Source of the DNA: a virus
Strand: one strand, 5' to 3'
DNA: 37,605 bases
Virus record (IMG/VR): IMGVR_UViG_3300008952_000137
Coordinates: 1 to 37,605 of that record
Shown one piece after another: positions 7,436 to 14,841 of the stretch. The first letter of the stretch is position 1; each line of letters begins with the position of its first letter. The notes beneath the pieces were generated by a model. That model searched no databases and was not told where the DNA came from. It saw nothing but the letters and a program-made list of their open reading frames with translations. A program made the translations under genes and the position numbers.

Positions 7436-8874
7436 TGTTACCCTCAATTCCATCAGGAAATGTAGCTTCAGCAATAGGTGGTGGTTATGAAGTAGCCAAC
7501 TCATGTAGGTTTGCAGAAGGAGACTCTGCACATTTAAGTAGAACATTTGGCTCTGCTGGAAATAGAAGAACATTTACTGTTTCTTTTTGGTACAAAACTA
7601 CAAATAAAATTACAACTGGTCAAAGTGTTAAGTTTGGTGCAATATTTGATGCAGGAGCAGATGGAAGTAATAGTGATGATATGTATTTTCATACAGATAG
7701 ATTAAATTTTTCTGGTTATTATGGAAGTACGCAATTTATATTAAGAACAACTGCAAAATATCGTGACCCAAGCGCATGGACACATTTTGTAGTTGCTTTC
7801 GATACAACACAAGGAACTGCGGCAAACAGAATAAAAATGTATGCCAATGGAACTCAAATCACAGAATTTGATGAAGAAACTTATCCAGCAGAAAATTTCC
7901 AAACTAGCTATATGAATTTAGATAGATTACATAATATAGGTACTTTAGTTGATGGGGATGGTTTTCCACTTGATGGATATTTAGCTGAATTTTGTTTTAT
8001 TGATGGAAGTGCTTTAACACCAACTTCATTTGGAGAATTTGACGAAGATAGTCCGACAATTTGGAAACCAAAAGATGTATCAGGATTAACATTTGGTACG
8101 AATGGTTGTTATTTAGATTTTGAAGATAGTAGTAATTTAGGCAACGATGCCAATGGTGGAACAGATTATGCTTCAACTAATCTAGCCGCAACAGATCAAG
8201 CTACAGATACACCGACTAATAATTTTGCAACTTGGAATCCTTTACATTATACAAGTGCTACTTTATCTGAAGGAAATTTAAAAGCACAATCTACAAATGG
8301 AAATTATATTTCTGGTGTAAGTACAATTGGCGTTTCAACTTCAAAATGGTATGCAGAATTTAAATTAGAAGCTGAAAGTGCTACAGGAGAAAGCATTATT
8401 GGTGTTACTGGTTTAGTTAGACCAACTTCTGCAATAGATGGACAAACAGGAAATTTTGGAATGAGAAATTATAATGGTTTAATTATTTATACATCAAGTG
8501 GTTCTGCATATAATAATTCATCTCAACACGGTGGCTTTACAACTAATGATATTATGGGTGTAGGTTTAGATATGGATAATGGTAGAGTATATTTTTCTAA
8601 AAATGGTGGTTGGTGGAATGGAAGTTCAACTTGGGGAGGTTCAACACCATCAAGTTATATAACATTACAAACAGATATTTTTGAAGAATTTTTTTTTCTA
8701 TCTGGCGATGCTGGTGCTTCTGTAAATGCAACATGGAACGCAAACTTTGGTTCTCCACAATTTACTATTTCATCAGGCAACGCAGATGCTAATGGCTATG
8801 GAAATTTTGAGTACGCAGTACCTAGTGGTTATCTTGCGTTATGCACAAAAAATTTAGGAAGTGATGGAGGTTAA
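7435..8874 (+). CDS. Probable receptor-binding tail protein, LamG-like plus SPRY-like domains
   Basis: A 479-aa protein with two carbohydrate- or ligand-binding-type beta-sandwich domains. Residues about 20-200 look like a LamG/concanavalin domain (RTFTVSFWYKTTNK, WTHFVVAFDTTQGTAANRI, KMYANGTQI, LDGYLAEFCFIDGSAL). Residues about 280-470 look like an SPRY-type domain (SKWYAEFKLEAES, IMGVGLDMDNGRVYFSKNGG). Both are typical of adhesion tips in marine phages. The ATG at 7435 has GGAG just upstream and overlaps the previous stop; a GTG 21 bases earlier is in frame but less likely. The last residues (SGYLALCTKNL) lead directly into the next gene, which in related phages appears to continue the same protein. 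Confidence 0.7.
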   Translation: MLPSIPSGNVASAIGGGYEVANSCRFAEGDSAHLSRTFGSAGNRRTFTVSFWYKTTNKITTGQSVKFGAIFDAGADGSNSDDMYFHTDRLNFSGYYGSTQFILRTTAKYRDPSAWTHFVVAFDTTQGTAANRIKMYANGTQITEFDEETYPAENFQTSYMNLDRLHNIGTLVDGDGFPLDGYLAEFCFIDGSALTPTSFGEFDEDSPTIWKPKDVSGLTFGTNGCYLDFEDSSNLGNDANGGTDYASTNLAATDQATDTPTNNFATWNPLHYTSATLSEGNLKAQSTNGNYISGVSTIGVSTSKWYAEFKLEAESATGESIIGVTGLVRPTSAIDGQTGNFGMRNYNGLIIYTSSGSAYNNSSQHGGFTTNDIMGVGLDMDNGRVYFSKNGGWWNGSSTWGGSTPSSYITLQTDIFEEFFFLSGDAGASVNATWNANFGSPQFTISSGNADANGYGNFEYAVPSGYLALCTKNLGSDGG

Positions 8875-9915
8875 ATGGCAGTTTATACAACAATAGACAA
8901 TCCAGAATTATATTTTCAGGTTAAACTTTGGACTGGAAATTCAACAAATGATAGAGCAATAACTTTTGATAACACAGATGCAGACCTTGATCCTGATTTA
9001 ATTTGGATAAAAAAACGAACAGATGATGCGGAAGATCATGCTCTCCATGATACAGTAAGAGGAATTAGTAGTTCAGCAAAACTTCTTAATCCTAATGGTA
9101 CAGGAGCAGAAGAAACACATGGTAATAATGGATTTGTTTCGGCTGTTACGGCTGATACTTTTACTTTAAAAACAAATGATGCAAGTGGAAGTGATGGTTA
9201 TCAGTATAATAATCATAATACTGATACTTATGTAGCTTGGTGCTGGAAAGAATCTGCAACAGCTGGGTTTGATATAGTTGGATATGAAGGAAATGGTACG
9301 GCTGGTAAAACTACCTCACATTCACTTTCAGCAGTTCCACATTGTATAATTTTAAAAAACAGAGAAGATACGCAAAGTTGGTTGTTTGGACATCAATCGA
9401 TAGGTTGGACAAAAAATTTACACCTTAATCAAAATGATGCAGTAGAAACAGTTACTGCTATTTGGAATGATACAGCACCTACTTCAAGTGTTTTTAGTGT
9501 AGGAACAAATACTAAATGCAACACAAGTGGAGAAGATTATATAACTTATTTATGGACTGAAAAACAAGGTTACAGCAAGTTTGGAAAGTATCGAGGAAAT
9601 TCTTCAAGTGATGGGGTTTTCGTTTATCTCGGATTCAGGCCGTCATTTTTTATGGTTAAATCAAATGCTACAGAAGAATGGGAAATAATGGATAATAAAA
9701 GAGTAAATTCATTTAATCCTGTTGCTGGTATGATAAAGCCAAATTCAAGTAATGTAGAAGAATCTGGTAACAATATATGCGATTTTTTAAGTAATGGAGT
9801 AAAATTTAGACATAGTGACGGCAGACATAATAGTTCGTCACATGATACTTACTACATGGCTTTCGCAGAAGCACCTTTCGTAAATTCCAAAGGTGTACCT
9901 TGTAACGCTAGATAG
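8875..9915 (+). CDS. Probable receptor-binding tail protein, second subunit
   Basis: This 346-aa beta-rich protein starts immediately after the preceding stop with a GGAGG site, so it is co-translated with the SPRY protein. It contains DPDLIWIKKRTDDAEDHALH, a WCWKESATAGFDIVGYEGNG segment, PHCIILKNREDTQSW and a C-terminal YYMAFAEAPFVNSKG motif. I recognise these as the conserved core of receptor-binding or fibre-tip proteins of pelagiphage-like viruses (the DUF7483-type domain, from memory). The C-terminal AEAPFVNSKGVP is a strong family signature. Its position after fibre and SPRY proteins supports a role in host adsorption. Confidence 0.65.
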   Translation: MAVYTTIDNPELYFQVKLWTGNSTNDRAITFDNTDADLDPDLIWIKKRTDDAEDHALHDTVRGISSSAKLLNPNGTGAEETHGNNGFVSAVTADTFTLKTNDASGSDGYQYNNHNTDTYVAWCWKESATAGFDIVGYEGNGTAGKTTSHSLSAVPHCIILKNREDTQSWLFGHQSIGWTKNLHLNQNDAVETVTAIWNDTAPTSSVFSVGTNTKCNTSGEDYITYLWTEKQGYSKFGKYRGNSSSDGVFVYLGFRPSFFMVKSNATEEWEIMDNKRVNSFNPVAGMIKPNSSNVEESGNNICDFLSNGVKFRHSDGRHNSSSHDTYYMAFAEAPFVNSKGVPCNAR

Positions 9916-9948
9916 GTTTATCTTCTTTTAAATTTTAGATATATAAAA

Positions 9949-10179
9949 ATGATGAAAATCGTTTTAATATTATATTTATGTTCATTTACTACTGAAATTT
10001 GTTCTCCTCCATTTAAGTTTGAACAAACATTTAATAATTACTATGATTGTTTAAATACTGGCTATATAGAATCATTAAAAAAATCCGAACAAATTGGAAA
10101 AGAAAAAGTTAATCAAGATGGAATCTATATTAGGTTTGCTTGTGTTCAAGACAAAAATCTAAAAGGATTAAAAACTTGA
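9949..10179 (+). CDS. Small exported cysteine protein
   Basis: A 76-aa protein with an N-terminal hydrophobic signal-like segment (MMKIVLILYLCSF) and cysteines near residues 11, 18, 33 and 64. The body is polar, with a YYDCLNTGYIESL segment and a C-terminal RFACVQDKN, a spacing consistent with one disulphide in the periplasm. It is similar in style to the genes at 967 and 26316. It precedes the metallophosphoesterase and lysozyme. No function is recognised. Confidence 0.5.
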   Translation: MMKIVLILYLCSFTTEICSPPFKFEQTFNNYYDCLNTGYIESLKKSEQIGKEKVNQDGIYIRFACVQDKNLKGLKT

Positions 10180-10212
10180 TAGACAAGTAGAAATTGTATA
10201 GAAAAAAACTAT

Positions 10213-10974
10213 ATGAAAACAACTAAAATTTTAGTTATTGGGGATGCACACGATGGACCCACTATTCCCAAAAGTAGATTTCTATGGATGGGCAAACACA
10301 TTAAAAAAACTAAACCTGATTATGTAATACAGATAGGCGATTTTTTAAGTTTAGACAGTTGTTGTTGGCATATTGATAACGCAACTATGCAAGCAAGAAA
10401 AAACAAAGGAACATTTTTAGATGATGTTAATTCATTTGATAGCGCATTATATGAATTAAACAAAGGTATCGGTAGTTATAAAGTCAAAAAACATTGTACT
10501 CTTGGAAACCACGAAAACAGATTGTGGAAGTGGGAAGACAAAAATCCTGAATATTATAATATGGGAAAAGATAAGTTATTAAAAACTTTAAAGAAGTATG
10601 GCTGGACTGCAAGTGAATATGGGGAATTCTATTTTATAGATGGAGTAGGGTTCACGCATGTACCTTTCAACACTATGGGAAGGGAATTTGGTGGTGTTAG
10701 TGTTGAGCGTAATATTGGACAACATAGTATCTTTGATGTTGTGTTTGGCCATACGCATAAATTTAATGATGTAAGATGTGCCAAAATAGGCAAATCAAAT
10801 TATATCAGAGTAGTCAATGTAGGATGTGCTTTACCTCAACACCATGTAGAAAACTACGCAAAACTATCAACTACTGGTTGGTTTTGGGGATTGTGCGAAC
10901 TGGTTATTTTTGATAATCATATCCAAGATGTACGAACAATATCAATGACAACGCTAGAGGAGATGTATGGTTGA
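10213..10974 (+). CDS. Calcineurin-like metallophosphoesterase
   Basis: This 253-aa enzyme has the full metallophosphoesterase motif set: GDAHD (Asp11, His13), IGDF (Asp43), GNHEN (Asn99, His100), a His149 in FTHVPF, and GHTHKF (His180, His182). These residues hold two metal ions and hydrolyse phosphomonoesters or phosphodiesters. The substrate cannot be deduced. It overlaps the lysozyme start by 8 bases. Such enzymes are frequent in marine phages, where nucleotide or nucleic-acid phosphodiester cleavage has been suggested. It may act in nucleotide metabolism, although its position next to lysis genes implies late expression. Confidence 0.85.
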   Translation: MKTTKILVIGDAHDGPTIPKSRFLWMGKHIKKTKPDYVIQIGDFLSLDSCCWHIDNATMQARKNKGTFLDDVNSFDSALYELNKGIGSYKVKKHCTLGNHENRLWKWEDKNPEYYNMGKDKLLKTLKKYGWTASEYGEFYFIDGVGFTHVPFNTMGREFGGVSVERNIGQHSIFDVVFGHTHKFNDVRCAKIGKSNYIRVVNVGCALPQHHVENYAKLSTTGWFWGLCELVIFDNHIQDVRTISMTTLEEMYG

Positions 10975-11398
10975 AGAATTAAAAGAAAGAATAAAAAAAC
11001 ATGAGGGTTTCCGAGATGTTATATATAAAGATTCTCTCGGATTTGCGACTATTGGATATGGACATTTAGTTCTTCCTACTGATGATTTTGTAGAGGGGCA
11101 ACAATATTCAAAAGAAATTTTAGATGCAGTATTTGATAAAGACTTTCAAAACGCATTAGATAACGCAAACAAATTAATAGGAGATATTCCATTAGTATAC
11201 CAAGCAAAAGAAGTTATATGTGAAATGGTTTTCCAATTAGGAATTGGAGGAGTATCTAAATTTAAAAATATGTGGAAAGCTCTAGAAGATGGAGATTATG
11301 AAACTGCTTCAGTAGAGATGTTAGATTCTAGATGGGCAAAACAAACACCATCAAGAGCAGAATCACTTTCCAATATTATGAAACAATGTAGGAGTTAA
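10967..11398 (+). CDS. Endolysin, T4-type lysozyme (GH24)
   Basis: A 143-aa muramidase of glycoside hydrolase family 24 that cleaves the bond between N-acetylmuramic acid and N-acetylglucosamine in peptidoglycan at the end of infection. The catalytic triad is Glu13 (KHEGF), Asp22 (YKDSLG) and Thr28 (FATIGYGH), with the same spacing as Glu11-Asp20-Thr26 of T4 lysozyme. The C-terminal W-TPSRAESL motif fits the family. There is no signal peptide, so release depends on a holin, and a candidate follows directly. GAGGAG lies upstream of the ATG. Confidence 0.93.
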   Translation: MVEELKERIKKHEGFRDVIYKDSLGFATIGYGHLVLPTDDFVEGQQYSKEILDAVFDKDFQNALDNANKLIGDIPLVYQAKEVICEMVFQLGIGGVSKFKNMWKALEDGDYETASVEMLDSRWAKQTPSRAESLSNIMKQCRS

Positions 11399-11399
11399 T

Positions 11400-11777
11400 A
11401 TGTGGCTATCAGCAATTAAATTAGCAATGCAGACTGGTGGTGCAATATATAAAAAGCGTCAAGAAACTAAAATCCTGATGGCAGACGCAGAACGATTACA
11501 AGCCGAGAAGATGGCAAAAGGCGAATTGGCTTACACTCAACAAATCACACAGGCACAAAAGGGGGACTGGAAAGACGAATTCTGTTTGATACTTATCTCA
11601 ATCCCTTTGCTATTGTTAGCATGGTCTGTCTTTAGCGATGACCCAGATATACAGCAAAAAATAGATGTGTTCTTTCATAAGTTTGAGAACTTACCTCTAT
11701 TCTACAAAGGACTCGTTGTGGGTTCTTTCAGTACGATACTTGGAGTTCGTGGTGTTTCAGCTTTTAAAAAGAAATAA
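11400..11777 (+). CDS. Holin-like two-helix membrane protein
   Basis: A 125-aa protein starting two bases after the lysozyme stop. An amphipathic, charged N-terminal half (TGGAIYKKRQETKILMADAE) precedes two hydrophobic segments near residues 61-78 (FCLILISIPLLLLAWSVF) and 102-119 (YKGLVVGSFSTILGVRGV), and a basic tail FKKK. Size, two membrane helices, charged tail and adjacency to the lysozyme fit a holin. No sequence family identity confirms it; an antiholin or another membrane role is possible. Confidence 0.6.
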   Translation: MWLSAIKLAMQTGGAIYKKRQETKILMADAERLQAEKMAKGELAYTQQITQAQKGDWKDEFCLILISIPLLLLAWSVFSDDPDIQQKIDVFFHKFENLPLFYKGLVVGSFSTILGVRGVSAFKKK

Positions 11778-11787
11778 TATTATAGTA

Positions 11788-12009
11788 GTGAGAAGATTAC
11801 TTCGTTGGATAGGATTTATCCTAGCGCTAATATCTGTAATAATATTAACTAGCTTTAAAGATTTACAATCTTTCGGTTGGTTTATATCAGCTTGTTCTTG
11901 TACTATATGGGCATACGATTCTTATAAGTCTAGACATACTCCTCGTTTTTTTATGGAATGTTTGTATACTGCTTGTGCTATATGGGGTGTCATTAATTGG
12001 TTGGGTTAG
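11788..12009 (+). CDS. Small three-helix membrane protein
   Basis: A 73-aa protein with probable GTG start at 11788, ten bases after the previous stop; longer in-frame starts would overlap the holin-like gene heavily. Three hydrophobic segments are visible: LLRWIGFILALISVIILT, GWFISACSCTIWAYDSY and ECLYTACAIWGVINWLG. The pattern of aromatic and glycine residues resembles half-size transporter-like membrane proteins (PnuC- or SWEET-like repeat units) seen in phages, but this is only an impression. There is no clear ribosome site; coupling with the upstream gene is likely. It is the last gene before the longest non-coding region. Confidence 0.5.
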   Translation: MRRLLRWIGFILALISVIILTSFKDLQSFGWFISACSCTIWAYDSYKSRHTPRFFMECLYTACAIWGVINWLG

Positions 12010-12011
12010 AC

Positions 12012-12046
12012 TCCCCTCGTTTCCCTCTCGGTTTTGTAGAGGGGAA
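12012..12046 (+). terminator. Hairpin after the lysis genes, possible terminator
   Basis: TCCCCTC at 12012-12018 or TTCCCTC at 12021-12027 can pair with GAGGGGAA at 12039-12046. The structure starts a few bases after the last late gene stop. It lacks a strong U tract, so termination is plausible but not certain. Confidence 0.4.
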
Positions 12047-12054
12047 TCTTCATG

Positions 12055-12068
12055 AACCATGCATGGTT
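12055..12068. promoter_or_regulatory. 14-base perfect palindrome, possible operator
   Basis: AACCATGCATGGTT reads identically on both strands. With no loop it is more likely a dimeric protein site than a hairpin. The XRE regulator encoded at 18171 is a candidate ligand, which is inference. Confidence 0.35.
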
Positions 12069-12265
12069 TTATACCTTATCATCACATAATCTAATAATCA
12101 AATAATCTACAACTCCGAATAGTAAATATTTGAGAGTATTCTGCTGTAAAAATTGAGGGGTATCAGAGTACCAACTATGCCTCTAATCGTAGTGTGCGTT
12201 GAGATATGGGGCATCTGATGTCCAAAAAAACGACCTATATGGACAAATATGCAAAATATCAAAAA

Positions 12266-12285
12266 ATAAGGGTTTATAAGGGTTT
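12266..12285. repeat. Tandem 10-base repeat ATAAGGGTTT x2
   Basis: Two perfect head-to-tail copies occur at 12266-12275 and 12276-12285. The reverse complement of the same 10-mer occurs at 21184-21193 in the intergenic region before the accessory island. This may be a shared regulatory site or iteron. Confidence 0.5.
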
Positions 12286-12289
12286 CTGT

Positions 12290-12328
12290 AAAAACACCTT
12301 AAATGACCTTTATTTGAGGGGTGTTTTT
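12290..12328 (+). terminator. Strong hairpin with A and T flanks, possible bidirectional terminator
   Basis: AAAAACACC (12290-12298) pairs perfectly with GGTGTTTTT (12320-12328). An inner stem TTAAAT/ATTTGA, reached past a 2-base bulge, closes a 7-base loop. The U tract forms on either strand, as in bidirectional rho-independent terminators. It lies upstream of the amidoligase gene, so it may stop read-through from late transcription or act as an early attenuator. Confidence 0.6.
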
Positions 12329-12397
12329 AATGATTGCAACTCCGAGTGGATATAGTACATTTATGGAATGTTTAACAATAATAATAAGGAGAATAAA

Positions 12398-13450
12398 ATG
12401 CAAAAACTAAATAGAACATTCGGTGTTGAAATTGAATTTGGTTTAAAATCAAATTTAACTAGAGAAGATTTCAAAGCTGAATTTGAAATGAGAACTGGCG
12501 AAACTATGAAAATTATCGGTGCTTATAATACTGGTAATTCTCCAACTGATTGGATTTTGGGAGTTGACTCAACTGTTGATGTTCCAAATTATAGAGGTTA
12601 TGAATTAAAATCTCCTCCAATCAAACTTTCAGAAATTGATAGACTTAAAAAAGTTTATGAATATTTGAATGAAGTAGGAAAAGTAAACAAGTCTTGCGGT
12701 CAACATGTTCACATTGATGCAAACGATTTAACATTTAAGCAACAGAAAAAAGTTTTAGTTGCTTATTTAGTTAATGAAGATGTAATTGATATGATGCATC
12801 CAATGAGTAGAAGATTTGGAATGGACCAATACAATAGAAGAATATCAAATGGTTCTGCTTATTGTGGTAGTGGTGCTGGTCGTCAAAATATAACTGCTTC
12901 TGTAATTGGTTCTCAACAAAATAATTTAATGAACAGATTGTTGAGTCATTACAAATCAGTTGTAATTAACCAATGTATCAAGATTATCAAAAAAGCTAGA
13001 AGTGTTAGAAGATTAAAAGGAAATGGATTTTCTGACAAATATTCTAATGTTAAATTTGATGAAAGATATGGAACTATCGAATTTAGACAACACGCAGGTA
13101 CTCTTGAATATTCTAAAATTGCTAACTGGATTATATTCTTGAACAATTTTGTTATTGGATATGCTTATGGTCCAGCAGTTGCAATGAAAGATGAAACTAG
13201 AAGTGATGGTCGTGATAGATTATTTTTCAGAAAAGTTTCTCAACTTGAAAAATCTACTAAAGCAAGAGTTAAGAAATATGGTGGATTTGATATTCCTAAT
13301 TCAGAAAGAAGTTATGAATATCTTAAAGGTAGAATATCTCACTTTGTTAGAAGCTTAAATGGAATGTCTGATTACGAAAAAGCAATGAGAATCATTCTTG
13401 AAAATAGAGGAGTTACATTTAGATTGGGAGGTACTAATGAAAACAGATAG
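12398..13450 (+). CDS. Amidoligase (glutamine-synthetase-fold COOH-NH2 ligase)
   Basis: This 350-aa enzyme belongs to the Amidoligase_2-type family, predicted to join a carboxylate and an amine using ATP. Hallmarks are FGVEIEF at 8-14, GYELKSPP at 67-74, CGQHVHID at 100-107 and the C-terminal GTIEFRQHAGT near 225-235; the Glu, His and Arg residues there would hold metal and nucleotide. The start at 12398 is chosen over an ATG 30 bases earlier because AAGGAG lies 6 bases before it. It overlaps the gamma-glutamylcyclotransferase gene by 14 bases. Comparative genomics of this family links such pairs to synthesis and trimming of gamma-glutamyl or peptide amides; the substrate here is unknown. Confidence 0.82.
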   Translation: MQKLNRTFGVEIEFGLKSNLTREDFKAEFEMRTGETMKIIGAYNTGNSPTDWILGVDSTVDVPNYRGYELKSPPIKLSEIDRLKKVYEYLNEVGKVNKSCGQHVHIDANDLTFKQQKKVLVAYLVNEDVIDMMHPMSRRFGMDQYNRRISNGSAYCGSGAGRQNITASVIGSQQNNLMNRLLSHYKSVVINQCIKIIKKARSVRRLKGNGFSDKYSNVKFDERYGTIEFRQHAGTLEYSKIANWIIFLNNFVIGYAYGPAVAMKDETRSDGRDRLFFRKVSQLEKSTKARVKKYGGFDIPNSERSYEYLKGRISHFVRSLNGMSDYEKAMRIILENRGVTFRLGGTNENR

Positions 13451-13994
13451 TAAATTGATTAACTACTTGAAAAAACATCCTAAAATATATTTTGCGTATG
13501 GTTCAAATTTAAACCTTACGCAAATGAAAGTAAGGTGTCCTGATTCTAAATTAATTAAGATTTGTACTTTAGAAGATTACAAATTAGTATTTAGAGGTGT
13601 CGCTGATGTTGAATACAGTAAAGGCGATAAAGTTTGGGGTGCATTATTTCGAGTTGGTTATAAAGATATTGTGAACCTAGATGCTTATGAGGGTTATCCT
13701 ACTCTTTATACCAAAGAATATATGCCAACTAAATATGGCGATGGGTTCTTTTACATTATGAATAATCAACATGATGTGAAACCACCATCGGAATATTATT
13801 ACGACACTATTAAAAAAGGATACAAACAATGTAAGTTGCCATCTATCAAACCATTAACATCTTCATTGAGAGCAAGTAAAAAAGAGAGAAATACAGATGA
13901 AGTTGATTGTGGTGCGAAGTGGGGAATAAATGTTCGTAAGAAATATTTTATTGATGAATATGGACAATACATAATGGATGATACCCATGAATAA
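13437..13994 (+). CDS. Gamma-glutamylcyclotransferase-like protein (AIG2/GGCT fold)
   Basis: A 185-aa protein with the GGCT signature FAYGSNL at 19-25, VWGALFRV at 66-73 and LDAYEGYP at 81-88, where Glu85 matches the catalytic glutamate. Members release 5-oxoproline from gamma-glutamyl amines or peptides. The start at 13437 has GGGAGG five bases upstream and overlaps the amidoligase stop; the longer frame from 13398 is rejected. The C-terminal 60 residues are Lys-rich and less conserved. The tight pairing implies that the two enzymes make and break, or rearrange, the same amide bond. Confidence 0.85.
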   Translation: MKTDSKLINYLKKHPKIYFAYGSNLNLTQMKVRCPDSKLIKICTLEDYKLVFRGVADVEYSKGDKVWGALFRVGYKDIVNLDAYEGYPTLYTKEYMPTKYGDGFFYIMNNQHDVKPPSEYYYDTIKKGYKQCKLPSIKPLTSSLRASKKERNTDEVDCGAKWGINVRKKYFIDEYGQYIMDDTHE

Positions 13995-14226
13995 ATATGG
14001 CACATTAACAAAATTCCCAATGGGAATAGTCAGAAAGGCGAGAGGGTTAAACATAAAAGACACTAGAGGTACTCGTAACTTTGGCTCCTTAAAAACACCT
14101 ACCTCTAGTGTCGCTAAAAAAGGAGGAAACATGAACCAAGAAGAAAAACCTTTAATTCTTAAAAAAGAATGGGAGGTTGTAGAACCTTTGGTATTAACTA
14201 AAGAAATGGAGGTTAAGGATGAATAA
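13987..14226 (+). CDS. Small hypothetical ORF; real start may be 14131
   Basis: An open frame of 79 codons overlaps the cyclotransferase stop. Its first 48 codons use C-ending codons unusual here and contain two hairpins (14013-14027 and 14059-14112), while a near-perfect ribosome site (AAAGGAGG) stands just before an internal ATG at 14131. The likely product is then only 31 aa, beginning MNQEEKPLILKKEWEVVEPL and glutamate-rich. I cannot decide between a 79-aa protein and a structured leader plus a short gene; the ribosome site favours the latter. Confidence 0.4.
   Translation: MNKYGTLTKFPMGIVRKARGLNIKDTRGTRNFGSLKTPTSSVAKKGGNMNQEEKPLILKKEWEVVEPLVLTKEMEVKDE
14059..14112 (+). promoter_or_regulatory. 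13-base perfect inverted repeat before a strong RBS
   Basis: GACACTAGAGGTA (14059-14071) and TACCTCTAGTGTC (14100-14112) are exact inverted copies separated by 28 bases, ending 7 bases before the AAAGGAGG site of the ATG at 14131. In RNA this is a stable stem next to the ribosome site; in DNA it could be two half-sites. A smaller stem, ATTCCC-AAT-GGGAAT, lies at 14013-14027. Confidence 0.55.
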
Positions 14227-14461
14227 GGTTTTTTTAGTTATCTTATTATTAATGACTTCTGCTTGTGGAATAACAAAAGATTGGGAACCAATAGTAGACT
14301 TAAAAGGAAGTTTAAGTGGCGAGAACTTTCAAGAAGATAAGATAATGTGTAGAGCCATAATAAAAGATGAAACGAATAAACTATATGCCGCTTGGTATGA
14401 TTATGAATTAATGTCAAATTGCATTGAGGGTAGAGGTTATTCAGTATTGAACAAATGGTAA
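14219..14461 (+). CDS. Small lipoprotein
   Basis: An 80-aa protein with an N-terminal lipoprotein-type signal (MNKVFLVILLLMTSAC, Cys16 as the acylation site; the -3 residue is Thr, so the lipobox is imperfect). The mature part has WEPIVDLKGS followed by an acidic segment and two further cysteines, as in phage-encoded outer-membrane lipoproteins with an xPVVDxKG start. Such proteins may alter the cell surface, for example in superinfection exclusion, but nothing here proves it. GGAGG stands upstream. Early position and strong ribosome site suggest expression soon after infection. Confidence 0.65.
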   Translation: MNKVFLVILLLMTSACGITKDWEPIVDLKGSLSGENFQEDKIMCRAIIKDETNKLYAAWYDYELMSNCIEGRGYSVLNKW

Positions 14462-14472
14462 AGGAGGAAAAC

Positions 14473-14841
14473 ATGGCGTTCAAAGCAATAAAGATAAAAG
14501 TTACTGGAGAGGAAACAGAAATAAATCAAGAAAAAGATTTTGAATTTTCTGATTACGAAAGAGAGTTAGGTGCAGTTGAAACTCTTAATAATTTTCCAGC
14601 AATTTATAATGGGAAAACTGCAATGATAATGACTACTAAACTTAATGACGATAAATCGATACCCATTAACGATAAAGCAAGTAGTTACTATCAAAAGTTT
14701 TTGGATATGCCAGAAACTAAATCAACAAAGGATGCAATACCTCAATTAAAAAATATGCAAACTGCCCACTCTACAATGAGGGGATTGTATGTAAGAGGAG
14801 ATTGTATCCTAGTCTTACAAAGTGGAGGTACTAATGCTTAA
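14473..14841 (+). CDS. Hypothetical protein upstream of the recombination genes
   Basis: A 122-aa soluble protein, start at 14473 fixed by AAAGGAGG eight bases upstream. Regions are KAIKIKVTGEETEINQEKDF, a central PAIYNGKTAMIMTTKLNDDK and a C-terminal RGLYVRGDCILVL. No family is recognised. It overlaps the annealing-protein-like gene by 8 bases and precedes an SSB-like gene, so a part in DNA metabolism is possible. Confidence 0.55.
   Translation: MAFKAIKIKVTGEETEINQEKDFEFSDYERELGAVETLNNFPAIYNGKTAMIMTTKLNDDKSIPINDKASSYYQKFLDMPETKSTKDAIPQLKNMQTAHSTMRGLYVRGDCILVLQSGGTNA

Larger units (their letters stand above)
12010..12397 (+). promoter_or_regulatory. Main intergenic region, structured and repeat-rich
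   Basis: About 390 bases without a credible gene, between the lysis genes and the first probable early gene. It holds a hairpin at 12012-12046, a 14-base perfect palindrome at 12055-12068, a tandem 10-base repeat at 12266-12285, two copies of CAACTCCGA (12110-12118, 12337-12345), two copies of TTGAGGGGT (12153-12161, 12314-12322) and a strong hairpin at 12290-12328. A Shine-Dalgarno AAGGAG at 12386-12391 serves the next gene. It is the best candidate for late termination, early promoters and a replication origin. A TATAGT at 12351 could be a -10 box but lacks a well-spaced -35. Confidence 0.6.

Noticed and set aside
12010-12397. Possible tRNA or CRISPR array
   Set aside because: No cloverleaf with a GTTCRA arm and CCA-type end, and no regularly spaced repeats of 20 or more bases; only short repeats and hairpins are present.
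13398-13436. Longer start for the cyclotransferase
   Set aside because: The ATG at 13437 has GGGAGG at correct spacing and gives the normal N-terminal distance to the YGSNL motif.
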